Source: an uncultured Eubacterium sp. (lineage in GTDB: Bacteria; Bacillota; Clostridia; Lachnospirales; Lachnospiraceae). Taken from it: DNA of 64,000 nucleotides. A program made the position numbers and the translations under genes. Of the stretch, positions 32,420-40,980 are shown piece after piece. The notes beneath the pieces were generated by a model, which saw only the letters and a program-made list of their open reading frames with translations, was not told the origin of the DNA and did not search any database. The stretch is from positions 310,001-374,000 of the forward strand of contig CAJTXO010000001.1 of assembly GCA_910583555.1 (NCBI GenBank), read 5' to 3'. How positions within the stretch are numbered: position 1 is the first letter of the stretch; each line of letters begins with the position of its first letter.

Positions 32420-33886
32420 ATGAATGTAATGAGTTTAACGGCCGTAGAACTGGGTAAAAAGATCCAGGCCGGCGAAGTGACAGTCAGGGAAGCTGCGCTT
32501 GCCTCACTGGACCAGATAAAAAAATCAGAACCTACCCTGAACAGCTTTGTCACCGTACTGAACGAGGACGCCGTCCTTGCCCGGGCAGATGAAGTACAGA
32601 AAAAAATAGATAACGGTGAACTGGCCGGCCCTTTGGCGGGCGTCCCGGTCGCCATCAAAGACAATATGTGTACGAAAGACATCCTGACCACCTGCAGTTC
32701 TAAAATTTTGGCGGATTTCACACCGACCTACACGGCAGAAGCCGTAAAAAATCTCGATCGGGCAGGCGCCATCATGATCGGGAAAACGAATATGGATGAA
32801 TTTGCGATGGGCAGTACAACAGAGACCTCTGCCTATGGCATTACGAGAAACCCTCACAACACCGACCATGTTCCCGGCGGTTCTTCCGGCGGTTCCTGCG
32901 CCGCGGTCGCCGCATCGGAGTGTTCGTTCGCGCTCGGTTCCGACACCGGCGGCTCGATCCGCCAGCCCAGTTCTTTCTGTGGCGTCACGGGCATCAAGCC
33001 GACTTACGGAACCGTGTCGCGCTATGGCCTGATCGCCTATGGCTCGTCCCTCGATCAGATCGGCCCCATCGCCAAAGATGTCACCGACTGTGCCACGATA
33101 TTAGAGATCATTTCTTCCTATGATAAGAAGGACAGCACCTCGATCAAGCGGGACGATCTCGACTTCACGTCAGCACTCGTCAACGACGTGGCCGGCATGA
33201 AGATCGGCATACCAAAAGAATACATCGGCGAGGGACTGGATCCAGATGTCAGAAACGCGATCTTACAAGCCGCGGATGTGCTGCGGGCAAACGGCGCTGT
33301 CGTGGAAGAATTTGACTTAAACCTCGTGGAATACGCGATCCCGGCCTACTATGTCATCGCTTCCGCGGAGGCGAGTTCCAACCTCTCACGCTTTGACGGC
33401 GTCAAATACGGATACCGCTCCGAGGACTATGAGGGGCTTCACAATATGTACAAAAAGACCCGCTCCGAAGGCTTTGGCCCCGAAGTCAAACGCCGGATCA
33501 TGTTAGGTTCCTTCGTATTGAGCAGCGGCTACTACGACGCGTATTATCTGAAAGCGCTGCGGACGAAAGCACTTATTAAAAAAGAATTTGACCAGGCATT
33601 TTCCAAATACGACGTCATCCTCGGCCCGGCCGCTCCGACCACCGCGCCGAAGATCGGTGACAGTTTAACGGATCCCATCCAGATGTATCTGGGCGACATT
33701 TACACGATTTCTGTCAACCTCGCCGGACTTCCGGGCATCAGTCTCCCGTGCGGCACAGATTCGAGCGGACTTCCGATCGGTCTGCAGCTCATCGGCGACT
33801 GTTTTCAGGAGAAACAGATCATCCGGGCCGCCTATACATTTGAAAGCAACCGACCATCCGGGCCATCCATACCCGAATTTGCGTGA
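32420..33886 (+). CDS. gatA: Asp/Glu-tRNA amidotransferase subunit GatA
   Basis: 488 residues from ATG 32420, where AAGGAG stands 9 nt upstream; an in-frame TTG at 32384 overlaps gatC. The amidase signature is complete: catalytic Lys in PVAIKDNMCTKD, the Gly/Ser loop GGSSGGSCAAVAA and the Ser nucleophile in GSDTGGSIRQPSSFCG. It releases ammonia from glutamine (or asparagine) and passes it to GatB. Confidence 0.96.
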   Translation: MNVMSLTAVELGKKIQAGEVTVREAALASLDQIKKSEPTLNSFVTVLNEDAVLARADEVQKKIDNGELAGPLAGVPVAIKDNMCTKDILTTCSSKILADFTPTYTAEAVKNLDRAGAIMIGKTNMDEFAMGSTTETSAYGITRNPHNTDHVPGGSSGGSCAAVAASECSFALGSDTGGSIRQPSSFCGVTGIKPTYGTVSRYGLIAYGSSLDQIGPIAKDVTDCATILEIISSYDKKDSTSIKRDDLDFTSALVNDVAGMKIGIPKEYIGEGLDPDVRNAILQAADVLRANGAVVEEFDLNLVEYAIPAYYVIASAEASSNLSRFDGVKYGYRSEDYEGLHNMYKKTRSEGFGPEVKRRIMLGSFVLSSGYYDAYYLKALRTKALIKKEFDQAFSKYDVILGPAAPTTAPKIGDSLTDPIQMYLGDIYTISVNLAGLPGISLPCGTDSSGLPIGLQLIGDCFQEKQIIRAAYTFESNRPSGPSIPEFA

Positions 33887-33896
33887 ATGGAGGACA

Positions 33897-33974
33897 GAGT
33901 GAAAAATAAATTTTTCACTCGGCAAGTTTGTGCGCGCACGCCCAAACTTGTGTGATGCGCAAAAAACGTGCGCG
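33897..33974 (+). promoter_or_regulatory. Structured gatA-gatB spacer: hairpins and possible pseudoknot
   Basis: A perfect 10-bp hairpin (33897-33906 with 33911-33920, loop TAAA) is followed by an 8-bp hairpin (CAAGTTTG 33923-33930, CAAACTTG 33943-33950). The loop of the second contains CGCGCACG (33933-33940), which is fully complementary to CGTGCGCG (33967-33974) just before the gatB AGGAGG site. The two could form a pseudoknot that affects gatB translation or mRNA decay. No terminator T-run follows. Confidence 0.55.
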
Positions 33975-33989
33975 AATAGGAGGTAAATT

Positions 33990-35420
33990 ATGTCTAAACA
34001 ATACGAAACCGTCATCGGACTTGAAGTCCATGTGGAACTTGCCACTAAAACGAAAATATTCTGCGGCTGCAGCACGGCATTCGGTGGTGCGCCAAATACA
34101 CATACATGTCCGGTCTGTACCGGAATGCCGGGTTCCCTTCCCGTGCTGAACAAACAGGTCGTCGAATACGCGATGGCCGTCGGCCTGGCAACGAACTGCA
34201 CCATCACGCAGTACTGCAAGTTTGACCGGAAAAACTATTTCTACCCGGACAACCCGCAAAACTACCAGATTTCACAGCTGTATCTTCCGATCTGCCGCAA
34301 CGGGCACGTAGACATCGAGACGTCTGCCGGCAGAAAATCAATTGGCATCCATGAGATCCACATGGAGGAAGACGCCGGCAAACTCGTACATGACGAATGG
34401 GAGGACTGCTCCCTCGTGGACTATAACCGTTCGGGCGTCCCGTTGATCGAGATCGTGTCGGAGCCGGATATGCGGAGCGCGGAAGAAGTCATCGCCTATC
34501 TGGAAAAACTCCGTCTGACGATCCAGTACCTCGGCGCTTCCGACTGCAAGCTGAACGAGGGTTCCATGCGCGCCGACGTCAACCTTTCGGTACGCGAAGT
34601 GGGCGCCTCCGAATTCGGCACGCGGACGGAGATGAAAAACCTGAACTCCTTCAAAGCCATTTCGCGGGCGATCGAGGGCGAGCGCGCCAGGCAGATCGAA
34701 CTTCTCGAGGACGGCAAATCCGTCATCCAGGAAACGAGACGATGGGACGACAACAAAGAATATTCGTACGCGATGCGCTCCAAAGAGGACGCGCAGGATT
34801 ACCGCTATTTTCCCGATCCCGACCTCGTTCCGCTATCGATCAGTGACGAGTGGATCGCCGCGGTGAAATCCCGCCAGCCGGAACTTCAGGAAGAAAAAGC
34901 GGCGCGCTATAAAAAAGAATTTGATATTCCAGATTATGACATCGGCATCATTACCAGTTCAAAAAAACTGGCCGACCTGTTTGAAGCGACTACCGCCCTC
35001 TGCCACAATCCGAAAAAGGTGTCAAATTGGCTCATGGTCGAGACAATGCGCCTGCTCAAAGAAAAAGAAATGGATGCGGAAGACATTACCTTTTCTCCCG
35101 AAAACCTCGCCGCTCTCATCAAGCTGACCGATGACAACTCGATCAACTCCACGGTCGCCAAAGAAGTTTTTGAAAAAATGTTTTCAGAAGATATTGACGT
35201 AGAGAAGTTTGTAGAGGATAATGGACTTAAGACAATTAGCGATGAAGGCGCTCTGCGCCAGACCATTGAACAGGTGATCGCTGACAACCCGCAGTCTGCC
35301 GCGGATTACCGGGCCGGAAAGACAAAAGCCATTGGTTTCCTTGTCGGCCAGACGATGAAGGCGATGAAGGGGAAAGCGGATCCTGGCATGGTTAATACAA
35401 TCCTAAAAGAACTACTATGA
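33990..35420 (+). CDS. gatB: Asp/Glu-tRNA amidotransferase subunit GatB
   Basis: 476 residues, full length. The start YETVIGLEVHVELATKTKIFCGC, CPVCTGMPGSLPVLN, the metal/kinase site ENFSS-equivalent FDRKNYFYPDNPQNYQISQL and IEIVSEPDMRSAEE identify it; the YqeY-like tail (about 330-476) binds tRNA. It activates the side-chain carboxyl of Asp-tRNA-Asn (and Glu-tRNA-Gln) with ATP. Good AGGAGG site 6 nt upstream. Confidence 0.97.
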   Translation: MSKQYETVIGLEVHVELATKTKIFCGCSTAFGGAPNTHTCPVCTGMPGSLPVLNKQVVEYAMAVGLATNCTITQYCKFDRKNYFYPDNPQNYQISQLYLPICRNGHVDIETSAGRKSIGIHEIHMEEDAGKLVHDEWEDCSLVDYNRSGVPLIEIVSEPDMRSAEEVIAYLEKLRLTIQYLGASDCKLNEGSMRADVNLSVREVGASEFGTRTEMKNLNSFKAISRAIEGERARQIELLEDGKSVIQETRRWDDNKEYSYAMRSKEDAQDYRYFPDPDLVPLSISDEWIAAVKSRQPELQEEKAARYKKEFDIPDYDIGIITSSKKLADLFEATTALCHNPKKVSNWLMVETMRLLKEKEMDAEDITFSPENLAALIKLTDDNSINSTVAKEVFEKMFSEDIDVEKFVEDNGLKTISDEGALRQTIEQVIADNPQSAADYRAGKTKAIGFLVGQTMKAMKGKADPGMVNTILKELL

Positions 35421-35444
35421 AGAGAACGGAAGGAGGAACCCTGT

Positions 35445-35801
35445 ATGATCGAGATGAGAAAAGAAAAAAGATGGCCGGCCAAGCTGGAACTTGAAATATC
35501 TTCCTTATTTAAACAGGATAACATTAAGGTAGAACATATCAACGCCCCCATCGAAGTATTTGACGTATCCAAAGCCGGTATCGGCTTTAAGAGCAAAAGC
35601 ATACTTCCCATCGGATACTATTTCAATGCCCGGCTTGTACTGGGCAAATCGGATGCCCTGTACTGCGTCGTGCGCATCATCCGCCAGCAGAACGACCCGC
35701 AGGCGGATGGACAAGACTCCTATATTTACGGCTGTGAGCTTGTCGGGACGGCATCCATCATGGATTATGTATTCAATGACTATGCCGCGGGAATTAGTTG
35801 A
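35445..35801 (+). CDS. PilZ domain protein, likely c-di-GMP receptor
   Basis: 118 residues from ATG 35445 (GGAGG 8 nt upstream). The PilZ motifs are present: RKEKR (residues 5-9, RxxxR) and DVSKAGIGF (DxSxxG, near residue 42). A single-domain PilZ protein usually passes the c-di-GMP signal to a partner. It lies 24 nt after gatB with no terminator between, so it may share the T-box operon. The GGDEF protein at 6716-7996 could supply the ligand. Confidence 0.85.
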   Translation: MIEMRKEKRWPAKLELEISSLFKQDNIKVEHINAPIEVFDVSKAGIGFKSKSILPIGYYFNARLVLGKSDALYCVVRIIRQQNDPQADGQDSYIYGCELVGTASIMDYVFNDYAAGIS

Positions 35802-35856
35802 TGATCTCTGAAAGAAACAAAAAAGATTTCCTGTAGCTTTTTTTTCATTTTCAGTA

Positions 35857-35862
35857 TATAAT
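35857..35862 (+). promoter_or_regulatory. -10 element upstream of galK
   Basis: TATAAT lies 34 nt before the galK ATG. The -35 position (TAGCTT) is poor, which suggests that an activator may be needed. The rest of the gatB/pilZ-galK gap holds nothing else clear. Confidence 0.4.
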
Positions 35863-35895
35863 AATGGTATTAACGCAGAAACGAGGAACCTACAT

Positions 35896-37065
35896 ATGAA
35901 CATGGAAAAGCTGAAAGATACTTTCATACAAATCTTTGGGGCCGGCGCGGAACCAGATGTATTCTTTGCGCCGGGGCGCGTCAATCTCATTGGCGACCAT
36001 ACCGACTACAATGGCGGGCATGTATTTCCCTGCGCGCTTACGCTCGGAACCTATGGACTTGTCCGCAAACGGGACGATGACACCCTGCGCCTGTATTCCG
36101 AAAATTTCAGCTCGGACGGCGTGCTCGCTTCGTCCATCCGGGACCTGTCTCCTTCCGGAAATGGCCTCTGGACGGATTATCCGCGGGGCGTGATCTGGGC
36201 GTTCGCAAAAAAAGGGTATACGATCGACAGCGGGATGGACATACTATTCTATGGGGATATCCCCGGTGGCGCCGGACTTTCCTCCTCTGCTTCGCTGGAA
36301 GTTTTAATGGGAACGATCCTCCGGGATACCTTTGGCTTCCATGACCTTCCCATTACGCGAATCGCCCTGCTCGGCCAATATGCCGAAAACCATTATATTG
36401 GCACGAAGTGCGGTATCATGGATCAATTCGCTTCCGCGGTCGGAAAAGCAGACCATGCCATTTTCCTCGATACGTATACACTGGAATATGATCTCGTGCC
36501 GATCAACCTCGGCGATATATGCCTGATCATTACGAACAGCGGCGTCACCCACAACCTCGTATCTTCTGCCTACAACGACCGCCGCCGGGAGTGCGAGCGC
36601 GGGCTTGATATGCTGCAGAAAGTTATCGACATCAATAGTCTGGGCGACCTGAACAATGAACAATTTGAAAGGTATCAGTTCCTGATCCCCGACGAAACGA
36701 TCCGCAAGCGTGTCAAACACGCCGTTTCCGAGAACCGCCGTACGGTTCACGCGCTGAACGCGCTGAAAGATAACGATATTCTAGAATTTGGCCGTCTGAT
36801 GAACAAATCCCACCTCTCACTGCGGGACGACTATGAAGTTTCCTGTGAAGAGATCGATTTTCTCGTCAAAACCGCGTGGGATGTGCCCGGCGTGATCGGA
36901 AGCCGCATCACGGGCGGCGGATTCGGTGGCTGTACCGTGAGCCTTGTCAAAAAAAGGAACCGCAACCTCTTTAAAAATAAATTAGCTGCGTGCTACCGGG
37001 AAGCATACGATAAGACGCCAGAATTTTATGAGGTGAGCATCGGAAACGGGGCCGGACGCCTCTGA
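35896..37065 (+). CDS. galK: Galactokinase
   Basis: 389 residues. GHMP kinase motifs: the galactokinase signature FAPGRVNLIGDHTDYNGGHV (residues about 25-44), the ATP loop GDIPGGAGLSSSASLEV and the C-terminal GSRITGGGFGGCTVSLV. It phosphorylates galactose at C1, the first Leloir step. galE follows 78 nt downstream; galT is not in the window. Confidence 0.96.
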   Translation: MNMEKLKDTFIQIFGAGAEPDVFFAPGRVNLIGDHTDYNGGHVFPCALTLGTYGLVRKRDDDTLRLYSENFSSDGVLASSIRDLSPSGNGLWTDYPRGVIWAFAKKGYTIDSGMDILFYGDIPGGAGLSSSASLEVLMGTILRDTFGFHDLPITRIALLGQYAENHYIGTKCGIMDQFASAVGKADHAIFLDTYTLEYDLVPINLGDICLIITNSGVTHNLVSSAYNDRRRECERGLDMLQKVIDINSLGDLNNEQFERYQFLIPDETIRKRVKHAVSENRRTVHALNALKDNDILEFGRLMNKSHLSLRDDYEVSCEEIDFLVKTAWDVPGVIGSRITGGGFGGCTVSLVKKRNRNLFKNKLAACYREAYDKTPEFYEVSIGNGAGRL

Positions 37066-37143
37066 CACGTCCCTGCCACCGTATATTACCCGGGTATTGA
37101 TACAAAAATACCCTGTACTCTATTTGGGAAAGGAAATCTTATC

Positions 37144-38160
37144 ATGAAAATATTAGTTACCGGCGGCGCCGGTTACATCGGATCGCATACGTGCGTGGAA
37201 CTTTTGGAGAACGGTTACGAAGTCGTGGTCGTGGACAATCTGTACAATGCCAGCCGCGAAGCCGTGAGCCGCGTGGAAGAGATCACGGGTAAAAACATCG
37301 CCTTTTATCAGGTAGATCTGCTCGATCAGGAAGCATTGAACCGCGTATTTGATGAGGAAAATATCGACGCCGTCATTCACTTTGCGGGATTGAAGGCCGT
37401 TGGCGAATCCGTCTCCAAACCGATCGAATACTACCACAACAACCTGACGGGAACGCTGCACCTCGTTGACTGCATGCGCGCTCACAACGTAAAGAACATC
37501 ATTTTCAGTTCTTCCGCTACCGTGTACGGGGAGCCGGCCTTTGTTCCCATCACGGAAGAGTGCCCAAAAGGTTCACCGACAAATCCCTACGGCTGGACGA
37601 AATGGATGCTGGAGCAGATTCTGACCGACCTCCACACCGCTGATCCGGAATGGAACGTCATCCTGCTGCGCTATTTCAATCCAATCGGCGCACACGAGAG
37701 CGGCCGCATCGGAGAAGATCCGAAAGGGATCCCAAACAATCTCGTTCCCTACGTCGCTCAGGTGGCCGTCGGAAAACGGGAATGTCTCGGTGTGTTCGGA
37801 AATGACTACAAAACGCACGACGGCACGGGTGTCCGCGATTACATCCATGTGATGGATCTCGCCTCCGGCCACGTAAAAGCCATCACAAAGTTTTCCGACG
37901 CCCCGGATGTGCGGATCTACAATCTCGGAACCGGGAACGGCTACAGTGTTCTCGACGTCGTACAAGCCTATGAAAAAGCGTGCGGACATGAGATCAAATA
38001 TGAGATCAAGCCCCGGCGCCCCGGCGATACCGATGAAGTTTTCTCCGACAGCGCAAAAGCATACGAAGAACTGGGCTGGAAAGCCAGGTACAACATCGAC
38101 GACATGTGCGCGAGTTCCTGGAAATGGCAGAGTCAGAATCCGGACGGATATGAAAAATAA
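37144..38160 (+). CDS. galE: UDP-glucose 4-epimerase
   Basis: 338 residues. NAD-binding start LVTGGAGYIGSHTCVELLENG, the substrate block FAGLKAVGESVSKPIEYY, SSSATVYGEP and the catalytic YGWTKWMLE (in place of YxxxK, reads Y-G-W-T-K) are all present. Interconverts UDP-galactose and UDP-glucose; serves the Leloir path and envelope sugar supply. Spaced from galK by a small hairpin (GGGTATT/AATACCC), so read-through expression is likely. Confidence 0.97.
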   Translation: MKILVTGGAGYIGSHTCVELLENGYEVVVVDNLYNASREAVSRVEEITGKNIAFYQVDLLDQEALNRVFDEENIDAVIHFAGLKAVGESVSKPIEYYHNNLTGTLHLVDCMRAHNVKNIIFSSSATVYGEPAFVPITEECPKGSPTNPYGWTKWMLEQILTDLHTADPEWNVILLRYFNPIGAHESGRIGEDPKGIPNNLVPYVAQVAVGKRECLGVFGNDYKTHDGTGVRDYIHVMDLASGHVKAITKFSDAPDVRIYNLGTGNGYSVLDVVQAYEKACGHEIKYEIKPRRPGDTDEVFSDSAKAYEELGWKARYNIDDMCASSWKWQSQNPDGYEK

Positions 38161-38184
38161 AAAGAGAACGATCAGACATGCAGA

Positions 38185-38229
38185 CAGCCGCCTGAACCGA
38201 TGTAAGATCCAAATCGGTTCAGGCGGCTG
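38185..38229. terminator. Long hairpin between galE and the convergent surface-protein gene
   Basis: Perfect 17-bp stem (CAGCCGCCTGAACCGAT and its complement) with an 11-nt loop. Neither strand has an immediate T-run (on the minus strand TTTTT comes about 20 nt later), so it may act as a Rho-type or 3'-end-protecting structure rather than a classical terminator. Confidence 0.55.
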
Positions 38230-38261
38230 CATTACGTTCAACCTGTTCAGCTGCAACCTCG

Positions 38262-40979
38262 CTACTTCAGAAAATAATTACATTTTCTCAGCATTTTCCT
38301 GTATTGCGCCGCCTTTGATTTCGGCAGCGATATTTTCAATTTCCGGCTCAGTCCATTCCATGATTTTTTCGTCACCTTTTTTAAGCCAGTCGTTTTAATA
38401 CTCAGCTTCTTTACCTTTTTACAGCCTTTAAACGCATTGGCCTGAATAGATGTGATCGTAAAGGTAATACCACTTTTCTTTACATTTTTCGGGATGACAA
38501 GGGACTTTGCCTTTTTTGATTTTACGCTAATGACGGACAATTCCCCTTTTGTCCCCTTTATTTTTGTCACTTTATATTTCAGGTTTCCCGCGATAAAGGT
38601 ATTGCCCTTTTTGATGTTCTGCTCTTTCCGCTCAGTATCCTGTCCCGTCTCATCTTCATTCCCACCAGTGTTTGCACTCGGTGTTTCTGACGGTTTCACA
38701 GTAGATAACGCATCCGGAACCGTCGTCGGCTTCACATCCGGGCCCGCCGTCGAAGTTACTCCCGGCTTAGTCGTCGAAACAGCGCCCGGGTCCTTCGTCG
38801 GTGTAGCGCCTGGCCCTTCTGTCGGCGTTACTCCCGGTCCCTCCGTCGGGGTTGCGCCCGGATCGATCGTTGGTTTCACACCCGGGTCTTTGGTCGGGAT
38901 TACGCCCGGATCAGCCGTTGATATTGCACCCGGCTCTTTCGTCGCCCTTACATCTGGATCCGTAGTCGGTGTCGACCCCGGATTTTTCGTTGGTCTCACA
39001 CCCGGATCGCCGGTTGCGGTCGCTTCTGGAATTCTCGTCGGTCTCACACCCGGATTGCCAGTCGGGGTCGCTTCCGGATTTCTCGTCGGTTTCACATCCG
39101 GCTTTTCCGTCGAACTTACTCCCGGCTCTGCTGTCGGCTTTTCTTCCGGATTTTTTGTTGGTTTCACGCCTGGCTCTTCCGTCGAAGTCACTCCCGGCTC
39201 TGTCGTCGGTTTCACGCCCGGCTCTTCCGTCGGCGTTACTCCCGGGGTTTTCGTCGGCGTCACCCCCGGAGCAGCCGTCGGCTCTGCTGTCGGTTCCGCG
39301 CTTCCCCCAACGGTGATTTCACAGGATGCCTTGGTTTTTCCGGCAGATGATTTCGCGTAGATCGTCGCCGCTCCTGTCCCGCGTATGACGATGTGTATCT
39401 CTTCACCCTGCTCTGCCTTTACATAAGGTGTAATGACATCCGCCACCCTCTCATTCGAGGAATAAAAGGTAATATAATCATCACTGCCTGTGGTAACGGT
39501 CGAGATCGTAATGATCTGCTCCCCGGCATCCGCATCACCAACTGCCAACTCCGTCTTTGATAGGGAAATTGCAGTTGCCGGAACCTTTGCTTCAAACGAA
39601 TCCGCCGTATCCTGCAAGACAGGCATACCATAATCCTCTGCCATCGAATACGAATATCCGCCAAGTTCAAGTGCCTCCGCCACTTTTCCCATAACCTCTA
39701 TATTGGTCAATAACATCCTGCACTTCTCATCCGGCGCCAGAACCTTTGCCCGCTTCACGAATGCCCTTGCCGCGTCCACATCGCCTATTGCTTCTGCCGT
39801 GCCATACGCGGCATACCTGACAAAATACGTATAGTCCATGGTGTCCCCGAGCGTCGGCATCGCGTATTGCCAGTCAAATCCATTTCCGGTCGTTGGATCC
39901 GGCGTATGGCGTTTTTCGAAATTCGTCTTCGGCATCGCAAAAAAGATGTACTGATTTCCATTAGTAGAATTCTTAGGATCATCCCAGGTCGCGTCCATAC
40001 AGTAATAAATATCCCCACCGTCAAAAGAAACCGCATTCCATGCGTGTCCTCCGCCTGCCTGCCCTACGATATATACATTCGGTACATTCAGGATATTCAA
40101 TATAAAAGACAGCGCTTTTGCATATCCTTCACAAACTGACTTGTTGTGGGCAGGATCGAATACACCAACCACACTGTGCGCCCAATCCGCAGACTCCGGC
40201 GTTGAACCATCGGCTTTGTACGCGTAATCGATCGACTCGATCAGATGATTATAAACGACCCTTACCTTTTCATATGTGCCATCTACCTGATCCGCCTCGT
40301 CCAGATACGCCGAAACAGCACCCTCGATCGTCGTATACATCTCCCTCACGCCGTGGAGATCGGCTTCATAAGTACTCTCTACAACTGGCATCAATTCCGA
40401 ATTGGAATACGCGATACTGCCGAGCCAGAACAGCCAGGGGTGATCCGCCCGGAAAGCTACCCAAGTCCGCTTCGCCTGCTCGAGATCGATGCCGGCCTCT
40501 ATATAATTCACCTTAAACGGAGTATATTGTACCGTCCCGTCTTGATACTGAATCGGTTGGAATTCCGCTTCCGTCAAGTCCGTGCGGTCAAAATTCGCCA
40601 GTGACGTTTCCAGTGACTGGTAAAATTCCTGCTGGCCTTCGGAAAGACCTGAAAAACCATACGTTCCCGTTCCTTGTTGAAAGACCGTCTGGGAACGTCT
40701 GGCGCGATACAGCGATACCCCTTCGTAAGAAGGTACTTTTGCCGCCTGCTCGTCATCCACCCGGAAAGCATCCGGCGTGCTTAGTCCTCCTGACGGTAAT
40801 TCTGGCTCCGCCGCATCTGCCACCTGGATGCCGCCGGATAATACCCCATCCGATAATCGTCTATCCGCTAACGATACACTGGCCGCTGCCATACAGTCCT
40901 GTTCGAAATAAACGGTATTTCCTATCAGGACCGCGCAAAGCACGAGTGCCAGTATGGATCTTATCCTTTTTCTATTCAT
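38262..40979 (-). CDS. Secreted transglutaminase-like protein with Big domain, 25 Thr/Pro repeats and LRR-type end
   Basis: 905 residues. Signal peptide (about 1-32, ending at AAA). The transglutaminase-like core (about 220-345) has its Cys in KSVCEGYAKALSFIL, His in GGGHAWNAVSF and Asp in YCMDATWDDPKN. A bacterial Ig-like domain (about 465-555) follows, then 25 in-frame 8-residue repeats of the PGVxPTxx kind (about 571-770), and a BspA-type leucine-rich ending (SLVIPKNVKKSGITFTITSI, AFKGCKKVKKLSI). The ATG lies one base after the GH3 stop, with the ribosome site in the GH3 codons, so the two are coupled. Probably a cell-surface or released protein acting on peptides or wall. Confidence 0.85.
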   Translation of the reverse strand: MNRKRIRSILALVLCAVLIGNTVYFEQDCMAAASVSLADRRLSDGVLSGGIQVADAAEPELPSGGLSTPDAFRVDDEQAAKVPSYEGVSLYRARRSQTVFQQGTGTYGFSGLSEGQQEFYQSLETSLANFDRTDLTEAEFQPIQYQDGTVQYTPFKVNYIEAGIDLEQAKRTWVAFRADHPWLFWLGSIAYSNSELMPVVESTYEADLHGVREMYTTIEGAVSAYLDEADQVDGTYEKVRVVYNHLIESIDYAYKADGSTPESADWAHSVVGVFDPAHNKSVCEGYAKALSFILNILNVPNVYIVGQAGGGHAWNAVSFDGGDIYYCMDATWDDPKNSTNGNQYIFFAMPKTNFEKRHTPDPTTGNGFDWQYAMPTLGDTMDYTYFVRYAAYGTAEAIGDVDAARAFVKRAKVLAPDEKCRMLLTNIEVMGKVAEALELGGYSYSMAEDYGMPVLQDTADSFEAKVPATAISLSKTELAVGDADAGEQIITISTVTTGSDDYITFYSSNERVADVITPYVKAEQGEEIHIVIRGTGAATIYAKSSAGKTKASCEITVGGSAEPTAEPTAAPGVTPTKTPGVTPTEEPGVKPTTEPGVTSTEEPGVKPTKNPEEKPTAEPGVSSTEKPDVKPTRNPEATPTGNPGVRPTRIPEATATGDPGVRPTKNPGSTPTTDPDVRATKEPGAISTADPGVIPTKDPGVKPTIDPGATPTEGPGVTPTEGPGATPTKDPGAVSTTKPGVTSTAGPDVKPTTVPDALSTVKPSETPSANTGGNEDETGQDTERKEQNIKKGNTFIAGNLKYKVTKIKGTKGELSVISVKSKKAKSLVIPKNVKKSGITFTITSIQANAFKGCKKVKKLSIKTTGLKKVTKKSWNGLSRKLKISLPKSKAAQYRKMLRKCNYFLK
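38670..39269 (-). repeat. 25 tandem 24-bp repeats
   Basis: Exactly 600 bp, coding for 25 units of the form P(G/E/D)(V/A)xPTxx. Units are degenerate but the frame and period never slip. This is a Pro/Thr-rich spacer suited to wall crossing, and a likely site of copy-number change. Confidence 0.92.
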
Positions 40980-40980
40980 C

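Noticed and set aside
28364..39269. Repeat arrays considered as CRISPR
   Set aside because: The arrays are contiguous in-frame coding repeats without spacers, and no cas genes are present.
38452..39360. 302-codon plus-strand frame opposite the 24-bp repeats
   Set aside because: A repeat-driven shadow of the secreted protein gene.
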